9,238 nucleotides of DNA from Syntrophaceae bacterium UBA1163 (GTDB taxonomy: Bacteria; Desulfobacterota; BSN033; UBA1163), in assembly GCA_002311635.1 (NCBI GenBank), contig DBZJ01000072.1, forward strand, positions 1-9,238. Reading direction: 5' to 3'. The notes beneath the pieces were generated by a model that saw only the letters and a list, made by a program, of their open reading frames with translations, had not been told where the DNA came from and did no database searches. The first letter of the stretch is position 1, and every line of letters starts with the position of its first letter. Below are positions 1-5,731 of this stretch, piece after piece. Position numbers and translations under genes: made by a program.

Positions 1-1
1 C

Positions 2-769
2 GTGATGGGCACCAATACCACTGACCCGATGTGGCCTTCTGCGGCGGGCCACATCGCTCATCTCCTCAATCTCCGTAGAAACCTGCCTTTCTTTGATGTG
101 CAGGCGGGGTGTACCGGTTTCAATTATTCTCTGGCCGTGGCAGAGCAATTTGTAAAATCAGGGCAGTACAAAACAGTCGCCGTGGTCGGATCGGACAAGC
201 TCTCGGCCATTACTAACTATAAGGATAGAAATACGTGCGTCCTCTTTGGAGACGGAGCAGGAGCCGTGGTATTGCGGCGGAGGGCGAAGGAAGGCGTCAT
301 CCGATCCTATTTGGGCGGGGAATACAAATTACGCCATACCCTTGTGCTTCGCGATAGTGAAGATAATGGCTGTCGATTCATGTCGATGGAGGGTAGAAAA
401 GTCTACGCTTTTGCCAAGGGCGCGATGGCGGAAAGCTGCCTGCGAGTCCTTGACCCTGATGGGAGGGCGAGTAAGAAGGAGCTTCGGACATTGCTCAATC
501 AGGTTGACAGAATCGTTCCCCATCAGGCCAATGCGAGGATCATCGTGAGCGCCGCAGAGGAACTCGAATCCAGGCTCGAACTTCCCACCGGGGCCGTCAA
601 AAGAAAGATGATCGTCACGATTGAAAAGTACGGCAACAACTCCACTGCTTCCATTCCTCTTGCTCTCGACGAGTCCATTCGAGAGGGGAAGATCCGGAGG
701 GGGGATCTTGTGATTCTTGTTGGTTTCGGAGCTGGCCTGACTTACGGTGCCAATCTGGTGAGGCTGTAA
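2..769 (+). CDS. 3-oxoacyl-ACP synthase III (FabH-like), C-terminal part, 5' truncated by window edge
   Basis: This is a thiolase-fold condensing enzyme of the KAS III family, which joins an acyl-CoA starter to malonyl-ACP in the cytoplasm during fatty acid or related acyl synthesis. The frame is open at the left edge, so roughly the first quarter to third of a normal ~330-aa protein is missing; the GTG at position 2 is not a credible start. All three catalytic residues are visible in the 255 residues present: Cys37 in DVQAGCTGF, His174 in IVPHQAN, and Asn212 in YGNNSTASIP. The glycine-rich segment LFGDGAGAVVL (residues 81-91) and the C-terminal GDLVILVGFGAGLTYGANLV pattern are also typical. 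The usual GGSR-type loop is replaced by GEYKLRH-like sequence, so it may be a specialised paralog rather than housekeeping FabH. It converges on the DUF5131 gene. The family call is firm; the substrate is unknown. Confidence 0.93.
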   Translation: MMGTNTTDPMWPSAAGHIAHLLNLRRNLPFFDVQAGCTGFNYSLAVAEQFVKSGQYKTVAVVGSDKLSAITNYKDRNTCVLFGDGAGAVVLRRRAKEGVIRSYLGGEYKLRHTLVLRDSEDNGCRFMSMEGRKVYAFAKGAMAESCLRVLDPDGRASKKELRTLLNQVDRIVPHQANARIIVSAAEELESRLELPTGAVKRKMIVTIEKYGNNSTASIPLALDESIREGKIRRGDLVILVGFGAGLTYGANLVRL

Positions 770-827
770 ATCAGCTGCTCTTTCCAAAATTTCACATTAC
801 GCTCAAGACCAAAGAAAACCTAACACC

Positions 828-863
828 ATTTGGATAATAATCTTTGACCTTTGCTATCCAAAT
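828..863. repeat. 9-bp inverted repeat in the convergent gap
   Basis: ATTTGGATA at 828-836 is perfectly complementary to TATCCAAAT at 855-863 across an 18-nt loop. It lies 58 bp past the fabH-like stop and 61 bp from the end of the oppositely oriented DUF5131 gene. It could help end transcription from either side, but no clear T-run follows, so a terminator is only an inference. Confidence 0.45.
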
Positions 864-872
864 ATTCTGAGT

Positions 873-899
873 ACGCTCATCTAACTGAGCTTTGAGCGT
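873..899. repeat. 7-bp inverted repeat with an alternative stem, convergent gap
   Basis: ACGCTCA at 873-879 pairs with TGAGCGT at 893-899 across a 13-nt loop. A competing 5-bp stem, GCTCA at 875-879 with TGAGC at 886-890, shares the left arm. ACGCTCA also occurs directly at 799-805. Together with the 828-863 element this fills the gap between two converging genes. A T-rich stretch (900-920) lies downstream on the + strand, so it may act as a weak terminator for the fabH-like gene. Confidence 0.4.
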
Positions 900-923
900 T
901 TGTCGCTTCTGCTTTTCTTCTCA

Positions 924-1661
924 CTAATTGGATACAGCCCTTGTTATATCGAAAGCCGTTGGGATTTCGTCCCAAGTTCTGCCTTCAAGCTTCCGCCCGG
1001 TTTTCTTCCTGTTTGGACCACCCCATTGTTTAAAAAAGAATGGGACTTTCGTCCTCTGGCATTTGTTACGGATATCCACAGCCCACGATGCATCCATCGG
1101 TCTCGCCTGAGGCCCGGATTCTCCTCCTACAATGACCCAGTCTATCCCCTTGAGATTGAGATCGCATACAGGCCCAAGAAGCGGTTCAAAAGATATGAAT
1201 TTAATTTTTGCTCCAGTCTTGCGCAGATGGTCGATTCTGAAAGCATACTCTTGATTTTCAACACTCACTCCCATCCAAATGTTAGAGCTCCAGGAAAGTT
1301 TATGATTGATCTCAAGAAGGCGTTCCGATCTTTTTGTCAGAATCTGGAAACGATGCCAGTGGGCCTGTTCCATCATATGAAAGACCCTCTGAATAAATTT
1401 AGCTGGAACGTCCTCATGGAAAAGATCACTCATCGAGTTGACAAAGATAGTTTGCGGTTTCTTCCACGCCAGTGGCAGTTTTAGGATTTTCTCGTGTAAA
1501 GCAAGTTCAAATCCGTTGGCATAGTTGGGCTGCCCCATCGCCTGAAGCCGTTTGGCCATACGCTCTGCGTAGCAATGGCCGCATCCAGGGCTCATTTTGG
1601 TACAACCGGTGACTGGATTCCATGTGGCTTCGGTCCATTCAATTTTCGAAACCAAACCCAT
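924..1661 (-). CDS. DUF5131 (phage Gp37/Gp68) family protein with three-Cys, radical-SAM-like motif
   Basis: A 245-aa protein of the DUF5131 family, the 'three-Cys-motif' partner of TcmP. Near the N-terminus WNPVTGC is followed by [12 protein letters not shown], giving Cys20-x6-Cys27-x2-Cys30. This resembles a radical-SAM cluster site (normally Cx3Cx2C) with wider spacing. Other family signatures follow in order: [12 protein letters not shown] (75-86), ILTKR (107-111), GVSVEN (131-136), SFEPLLGP (157-164), GGESG (179-183) and FFFKQWGG (208-215). I chose the ATG at 1661 because AGGA lies 8 nt upstream and family members begin close to the [10 protein letters not shown] segment. A start at 1697 would add 12 residues and overlap tcmP. 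The gap after the tcmP stop is 10 bp, so the two are surely co-transcribed. Cluster binding and a nucleic-acid substrate are inferences; the reaction is not known to me. Confidence 0.9.
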   Translation of the reverse strand: MGLVSKIEWTEATWNPVTGCTKMSPGCGHCYAERMAKRLQAMGQPNYANGFELALHEKILKLPLAWKKPQTIFVNSMSDLFHEDVPAKFIQRVFHMMEQAHWHRFQILTKRSERLLEINHKLSWSSNIWMGVSVENQEYAFRIDHLRKTGAKIKFISFEPLLGPVCDLNLKGIDWVIVGGESGPQARPMDASWAVDIRNKCQRTKVPFFFKQWGGPNRKKTGRKLEGRTWDEIPTAFDITRAVSN

Positions 1662-1671
1662 ATTCGTAGTC

Positions 1672-2799
1672 CTATTTGTCGGCGCGAATTCGTGCACCGC
1701 TTACAACAGTGTTCTTCCTTTGCCCAGGCTGCCGTTTGATTGACACTTTGCCGTCGTGCTCTAATTCGATCAATGCTTCCTTTATGGTCTTGGCCACACC
1801 AGCGGTGTTAGCATATGCCCAATCCTCTATCTCATCGTAATCCACCCAACCCTTCGCGCTCCGGCATAGCTCTTCGATTCGCTCACGTAGCGCAACCTTG
1901 TCTGGGTTCTCAAAGAGACTCATCTGCCCGGAAACCAACCCAATGGCTTCGAACCGATAGGGTGCATCACTGACTTTTGCCATATTGTTCTTCATGGTCT
2001 TGAGTGCCAGAATGTCTTTCGAAGCGTGAATGAGATAGTACCGGGGCCGTGTTCCCTGACTAGGTGTGTTAACCCTAAAAGGCATCACATACTGAGCACC
2101 AGCTTTCAAAAGGCAGGAGGAGTAAAGGTTGATAAAGAATGCGTACTTCTGTTCTGGCGTAGTACAATCAGAGACTTTCTTAAACTCATCGGTACCGAAC
2201 AAGGCTATCATATCCTTTTCGAATCGTTCATGCTCCCAAAACCTTACAATATCGTAGACCATAAAATTGACGAAGAGCTCAGCGCGCGGATAGGCTAATA
2301 AGCGCTCTAAACTCTTCATAGGATACCCGCTGTACCCGCGTGGGTCAATGAAAAAGAATAGCGGTTGGTATCGCAAATCTGACTGGTCGAATAAGTCGAG
2401 TACTTCGTTGACTTTGTCAACGAACTCACCATTGTGTACCTGCCAATCCTGGTTGTGTCTATTGAGTTCGTCTATCTTCTTTTTCAACATCTCGGTGCAC
2501 TGGACATTTCTGTCGATGCAGTGTATTATGACCGACCGTTTCGGGTCTTCGTCGAGATATCTGTTCGCAACTTCTGCAACCAACAATGGAGACCCAGAGC
2601 ATTCGTCCGTCTTAGACTCGTCGTTGTAATATGTCCCCGGGCCGCAAAAACCGTCGAAGTAAACCACCTTCTGCTCCTTGCCCAGTTTGGTTTGGACTGC
2701 GAAAAAAATTGCCATCCAGGGGTCAACGTACTTTGTGAGTAACGCGTGTTTGATGCGAGTATGTTCATCAATTACCCAAGGTATCTCAACGACAGTCAT
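1672..2799 (-). CDS. tcmP: Three-Cys-motif partner protein TcmP
   Basis: A 375-aa protein matching the TcmP family, which is named for its constant pairing with DUF5131 proteins. The N-terminus [14 protein letters not shown]...YVDPW fits the family. It is followed by a class-I methyltransferase-like Rossmann core: [13 protein letters not shown] (about 46-57, motif I-like with the Gly pattern), CIDRN (94-98, the acidic end of strand 2), and [13 protein letters not shown] (148-160, a motif IV-like DP site). About the last 70 residues look like a winged helix ([20 protein letters not shown]...LEHDGKVSI). I prefer the ATG at 2799, with AGGTG 8 nt upstream, over a GTG at 2808. It has its own likely promoter and sits 10 bp ahead of the DUF5131 gene. 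Methyl transfer is inferred from the fold motifs; target and biological role (modification, repair or defence) are open. Confidence 0.9.
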   Translation of the reverse strand: MTVVEIPWVIDEHTRIKHALLTKYVDPWMAIFFAVQTKLGKEQKVVYFDGFCGPGTYYNDESKTDECSGSPLLVAEVANRYLDEDPKRSVIIHCIDRNVQCTEMLKKKIDELNRHNQDWQVHNGEFVDKVNEVLDLFDQSDLRYQPLFFFIDPRGYSGYPMKSLERLLAYPRAELFVNFMVYDIVRFWEHERFEKDMIALFGTDEFKKVSDCTTPEQKYAFFINLYSSCLLKAGAQYVMPFRVNTPSQGTRPRYYLIHASKDILALKTMKNNMAKVSDAPYRFEAIGLVSGQMSLFENPDKVALRERIEELCRSAKGWVDYDEIEDWAYANTAGVAKTIKEALIELEHDGKVSIKRQPGQRKNTVVSGARIRADK

Positions 2800-2878
2800 G
2801 ATATGCACCTGCCCATGGATGAATACTTGTTCAAGGGAGCTTCAAAAGTACATCTTGATGCACAAAATATCATGACTG
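2793..2878. repeat. 12-bp perfect inverted repeat bracketing the tcmP leader
   Basis: CAGTCATGATAT at 2793-2804 is the exact reverse complement of ATATCATGACTG at 2867-2878, with 62 bp between. The left arm covers the tcmP start codon (2797-2799). The right arm lies between the -35 and -10 of the candidate tcmP promoter. This placement suggests two operator half-sites or a long-range mRNA/DNA structure controlling tcmP. The repeat itself is directly visible; the regulatory role is inferred. Confidence 0.6.
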
Positions 2879-2891
2879 GTAAATATGTCAA
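2864..2891 (-). promoter_or_regulatory. Candidate sigma-70 promoter of tcmP-DUF5131
   Basis: On the minus strand a consensus -35 TTGACA (2886-2891) is followed after 16 bp by TATTTT (2864-2869), which matches four of six -10 positions. Transcription would start near 2857 and give a leader of about 58 nt before the tcmP ATG. The -35 begins only 18 bp past the polB stop. The module may therefore be expressed on its own as well as by read-through from the lexA operon. Confidence 0.5.
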
Positions 2892-2908
2892 TTGTTTTTG
2901 ATCCACCC

Positions 2909-2941
2909 TCACCCCGACCCTCTCCCGTCAAGGGAGAGGTA
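2909..2941. repeat. GC-rich palindromic element at the 3' end of polB
   Basis: CCTCTCCC (2919-2926) and GGGAGAGG (2932-2939) form an 8-bp stem with the loop GTCAA. The element supplies the final polymerase residues (LSLDGRGSG) and the stop codon, so it seems to have replaced the native C-terminus. It resembles the elements at 5270-5292 and 5338-5360. Confidence 0.6.
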
Positions 2942-5221
2942 GGATATATCAATCATCATCTCCTTCAGGCGTTTCGCATCATAACCAAAATGAATCAATA
3001 TCTCTTCGGTCGCCTTCACGAGCATCTCCAGATATTTTTTGACATCGTAGGTGTCATCCGGCCCCACCAGCGGAAAAGGTTTCACCCGCTCCGCCTTATC
3101 TTTGGACGCGGCATTCTTAATCACATACTTGACCTTCTCTCCGGGATGGATCGGAATTCCGAGATCCTCAAGCTCTTGAGCGGCAAGAGCGGTCAGACTA
3201 TCCACCTTGTAGGCGCTGGGCTCCTGCGAGATCCTCTTCCCGATGGCCAGTTCTTCGCTTTTCGCTCGCCCGTCCTTTAACATCATCCCATACTCGAGAA
3301 GGAGGTCTAAGATTTTCGGAATCTTCGCCCGGTAATCCTCCATATCCTTTGTCCCTGCCAGGATCTCAAGCATTTGAAGCTGAGCCTTCTGAATCAGGGG
3401 AGGCGTGTCGCCCCGTCGAAACGCTAATCCCCTCGCTTTAATCTTTCCGCTTCGGAAGAGCCCGAAATAGCGGTTGGCCACCGGACTCTCCCGGTTCCCT
3501 TTTGAAGGAAGAAAAGCCATCCATCGATAAATTCCCTCCAGACTCATCGTGATCCCGGTGGCCTCCCTGATTTTCTGACAGAGCTCCAGAACCTCTTCCT
3601 CTCTGAATCCTTTCTTACGAATCCAGAGGGAATCGGTAATGGCATGGAGAAGCTCAAACCCCTCCTCTTCACAGATCTCCTTGGCTTGGAGGAGGCTTTC
3701 CCTCCCAAAGGCAGTGACCGCCTCATGGGCTTCAATTCTTCCGAAGCGGGCATTTCGATAGCCCAGATATCCGAAGCATGTCACGAGCATCCACTTGAGC
3801 GCTGTCTGCTTTCGATGATAAATCTCCGTGTCCGTGACCGTATCCCGTGTCCGCACATTGTCCATCGGACTTGGCCCTTCATTTATTCCGCATTCTTCCT
3901 TGCCTCCTGCATTCTGCCTACTGTCTTCTGCTTCCTTCGCTTTCTTCTTCAGCCATGCTCTCCTTGCTAAAACGGGCCTGAGCGTCTTAGGCACGATTCC
4001 TTCCCTCTTCTCACAGATCGTATAGCCCACCTCCGGGACACGGCGGTTTTCACAGCACCCGCAGAGTACGGTCTCCGGAGAGATATTGTGAATCGCCATC
4101 ATGGTGGGATACATCGAGGCAAAGTCAATCTCTGCCACATCTTCGAAGGTCCCCAACTTGGGCTGGAAGACAAGGCCCCCCTTGTCGGCAACGAGCAGAT
4201 CCCACGCCGTCTTGAACCGTTCCGGCTCCCCCTTTCTCCAGGGAATGAGGATATTATCCTGACAGGCCCGGTCGAGTTGCATCGAGGTGATCGCCGTTCC
4301 CGGAGAGGTCCGGGCCATTCGTTGAACCGGGACTTTAGCCAAGCGCGACAGCTCGATCACTCCCTCCATTCCCGATTCTCCGTAGATGAAAGAGTTTCTA
4401 CGATCGATGTGCCATCTTCCAAGAAAGAGATGGGCAGGGGCCTTGTAATAAGTCCTGCCATAGGAGAAATAGGAAAAGCCTTTCGGATGAATCTGTCTTT
4501 TCACAGGGCAAGGCTCCCGATCCCAGGGGATGGAAATGTTCCATCTTTTCTCTTCAAAAAAAAGGCGGGGCAAAAGAGAGGCATCCCCCTCGTCGCTCAG
4601 GATCACGTCAGGATCGAAATGTTTGAGAAACTTCTCGATTTCTCTGACATCAATCGTCTCCATTTCCACACGATATCCTTCACACTCCAGAATAAGAGAC
4701 TTCTTCCAAAGGTCTCCTTCGATCCGCAATTCCAGGATCCGGAAGTCAGAAAGGTCTTCGTCGTTCAGCCATACAGATTCGGATGGATCCGGGTGAATTT
4801 CAAAGATTCGATTTCCCTCGGCCTCAACCATACATCGGCCTGTCGGGAAGACTCTTTTCTCATAAAGATAAGTCTGCGGCAAAGGGATGTCACAATTGTA
4901 GAAGGTCATCTTCTCTTCCCATGGAGGGAGAATTTTGGGGAGCTGGGCATAGTGCTCCGAATCGACGACCTCAATCTCCATCACTTCCACTTCCTCACCG
5001 CTCCAGAACTCCTTCTTTTTGTCCCACTGGTGTCCTGCTGTCCACCGCTCTTTCTGGAGAGAGCGGAAGAGATCGAGAAGATCGCTTTTTCTCCCCTGCG
5101 CATAGAATCGAGGCCGGAAAGGATCTTCGAATCGGCGGAGCCTCCCGTCTTCTTCCTTGATCCACAGGATCATCGAAGATTCCAGAGGATAAAGATCGAA
5201 GAGCCGTCCGTGGATTTGCAT
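2909..5221 (-). CDS. Family-B DNA polymerase (PolB2-like), exonuclease motifs degenerate
   Basis: A 770-aa B-family DNA polymerase, the last gene of the lexA operon. Motif A is intact (DFASMYP, Asp366). Motif B reads KWMLVTCFG (Lys476) in place of KxxxNSxYG. Motif C is AITDSLW: the key Asp530 is present but the first Asp of DTD is Ile528. A thumb signature NRYFGLF (583-589) and IKARG are present. The 3'-5' exonuclease signatures are lost: ExoI DxE reads ELR (164-166), ExoII has GDASLLP (212-218) where N...FD is expected, and ExoIII YxxxD reads YGESG (280-284). Polymerisation without proofreading is therefore likely, fitting a translesion or mutagenic role. Residues about 430-468 form a repeat-derived insertion and the last ~10 residues come from a palindrome. 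The ATG at 5221 has a weak AGG upstream but begins with the family's LFDLYP segment. Family and context are firm; activity is inferred. Confidence 0.92.
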   Translation of the reverse strand: MQIHGRLFDLYPLESSMILWIKEEDGRLRRFEDPFRPRFYAQGRKSDLLDLFRSLQKERWTAGHQWDKKKEFWSGEEVEVMEIEVVDSEHYAQLPKILPPWEEKMTFYNCDIPLPQTYLYEKRVFPTGRCMVEAEGNRIFEIHPDPSESVWLNDEDLSDFRILELRIEGDLWKKSLILECEGYRVEMETIDVREIEKFLKHFDPDVILSDEGDASLLPRLFFEEKRWNISIPWDREPCPVKRQIHPKGFSYFSYGRTYYKAPAHLFLGRWHIDRRNSFIYGESGMEGVIELSRLAKVPVQRMARTSPGTAITSMQLDRACQDNILIPWRKGEPERFKTAWDLLVADKGGLVFQPKLGTFEDVAEIDFASMYPTMMAIHNISPETVLCGCCENRRVPEVGYTICEKREGIVPKTLRPVLARRAWLKKKAKEAEDSRQNAGGKEECGINEGPSPMDNVRTRDTVTDTEIYHRKQTALKWMLVTCFGYLGYRNARFGRIEAHEAVTAFGRESLLQAKEICEEEGFELLHAITDSLWIRKKGFREEEVLELCQKIREATGITMSLEGIYRWMAFLPSKGNRESPVANRYFGLFRSGKIKARGLAFRRGDTPPLIQKAQLQMLEILAGTKDMEDYRAKIPKILDLLLEYGMMLKDGRAKSEELAIGKRISQEPSAYKVDSLTALAAQELEDLGIPIHPGEKVKYVIKNAASKDKAERVKPFPLVGPDDTYDVKKYLEMLVKATEEILIHFGYDAKRLKEMMIDISYLSLDGRGSG
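3820..3938. repeat. Repeat-derived, in-frame insertion inside polB
   Basis: This stretch encodes polymerase residues ~430-468, between motifs A and B, where I expect a short loop. It holds two repeat types. 3824-3854 is a CGTG-type repeat sharing 15 bp exactly (CTCCGTGTCCGTGAC) with 5645-5659. 3904-3938 is a run of heptamers: CTCCTGC, ATTCTGC, CTACTGT, CTTCTGC, TTCCTTC. The encoded segment is polar and low in complexity, and the frame stays open. Confidence 0.6.
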
Positions 5222-5269
5222 GGGTTTACCTAACTACTCTGCGATTGCCACGAGAGGATTATGACAATG

Positions 5270-5292
5270 CCCTCCCCCTTGATGGGGGAGGG
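5270..5292. repeat. GC-rich palindrome between the small gene and polB
   Basis: CCCTCCCCC (5270-5278) pairs with GGGGGAGGG (5284-5292) over the 5-nt loop TTGAT. It occupies the 97-bp gap before polB (5222-5318). It belongs to the same type as 2919-2939 and may influence expression or stability of the polB part of the message. Confidence 0.6.
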
Positions 5293-5318
5293 TGAGGGTG
5301 GGGGTGCCCAAAAGGTAC

Positions 5319-5636
5319 TTATCCCCCCTCCCCTTCATCCCCTCCCCTCAGGGGAGGGGAGATGAGAGAGGGTTTGCCACTCTGCTCCTCCAAGATCTTC
5401 AGCTTTGATCTCAACTCTACCAAGGCCTTCTCGTGCTCAAGGAGAATAGAGATCAGAATTGTCTCAAAAGGCCAGGGTCTCGAAGCATAGACCCCGGCTT
5501 GGACATGAAGCCTCGCCTCTTCAAAGAGCCGGTCGAGGAATTCCTGATCCTCTCTTCTCAGCCCTCTTCGAAACTTCCTCCACTCCTGGGCTTCCTGTTC
5601 CAGAACCCTGCTAAAAGGAAGAACCGTTCTTCCCAT
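5319..5636 (-). CDS. Small protein of unknown function in the SOS polymerase operon
   Basis: A 105-aa charged, mostly helical protein that I cannot assign to a named family with confidence. It begins MGRTVLPFSRVLEQE, continues with an Arg/Glu-rich helix (WRKFRRGLRREDQEFLDRLFEEARLH patterns), then ASRPWPFETILISILLEHE and a likely coiled segment LVELRSKLKILEE. Its position between the RecA-like gene and polB suggests a structural or bridging partner of the polymerase. The ATG at 5636 is chosen over a GTG at 5639 because GGAG lies 8 nt upstream; that Shine-Dalgarno sequence is part of the CGTG-type repeat. About the last 15 residues are encoded by a GC-rich palindrome and are probably not part of the ancestral fold. 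There are no membrane segments or signal peptide. Confidence 0.75.
   Translation of the reverse strand: MGRTVLPFSRVLEQEAQEWRKFRRGLRREDQEFLDRLFEEARLHVQAGVYASRPWPFETILISILLEHEKALVELRSKLKILEEQSGKPSLISPPLRGGDEGEGG
5338..5360. repeat. GC-rich palindrome within the 3' end of the small gene
   Basis: TCCCCTCCCCT (5338-5348) and AGGGGAGGGGA (5350-5360) form 11-bp arms around one base. It encodes the small protein's last residues (SPPLRGGDEGEG pattern), so the C-terminal tail is repeat-derived. Another GC-rich palindrome lies about 45 bp away at 5270-5292. Confidence 0.6.
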
Positions 5637-5640
5637 CACT

Positions 5641-5698
5641 CGTGCTCCGTGTCCGTGACTCGTGTCCGCTAAATTTCAAAATCCAATGACCCAATGAT
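5641..5698. repeat. CGTG-type direct repeats and a CCAATGA tandem upstream of the small gene
   Basis: 5645-5670 contains CGTG units spaced 6-7 bp apart and shares 15 bp with the polB insertion. It also provides the GGAG ribosome binding site of the downstream gene on the minus strand. Next to it CCAATGAC (5683-5690) is followed directly by CCAATGAT (5691-5698). Beyond this, the gap up to 5731 is AT-rich and shows no gene. Confidence 0.55.
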
Positions 5699-5731
5699 CA
5701 AAATGTTTCTGTCTGGAATTTTGAACATGGA

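Noticed and set aside
900..1484. 194-codon + strand frame opposite the DUF5131 gene
   Set aside because: Antisense shadow; the minus strand shows the complete conserved motif set of DUF5131.
924..2799. Restriction-modification system
   Set aside because: No nuclease or specificity domain is visible; both proteins match the TcmP and DUF5131 families, and only the methyltransferase-like fold is shared.
2909..5221. Housekeeping E. coli Pol II-like replicative or repair polymerase
   Set aside because: Length is similar, but the proofreading motifs are missing and motifs B and C differ, so a proofreading Pol II role is not supported.
4088..5233. Long open frame of 381 codons on the + strand opposite polB
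   Set aside because: It is the antisense shadow of the polymerase N-terminal half, with no family motifs or ribosome binding site, while the minus frame matches a known family throughout.
5270..5360. Rho-independent terminator separating polB from the upstream genes
   Set aside because: Strong stems exist but no T-run follows on the minus strand, and similar palindromes occur inside reading frames, so they are repeats first.
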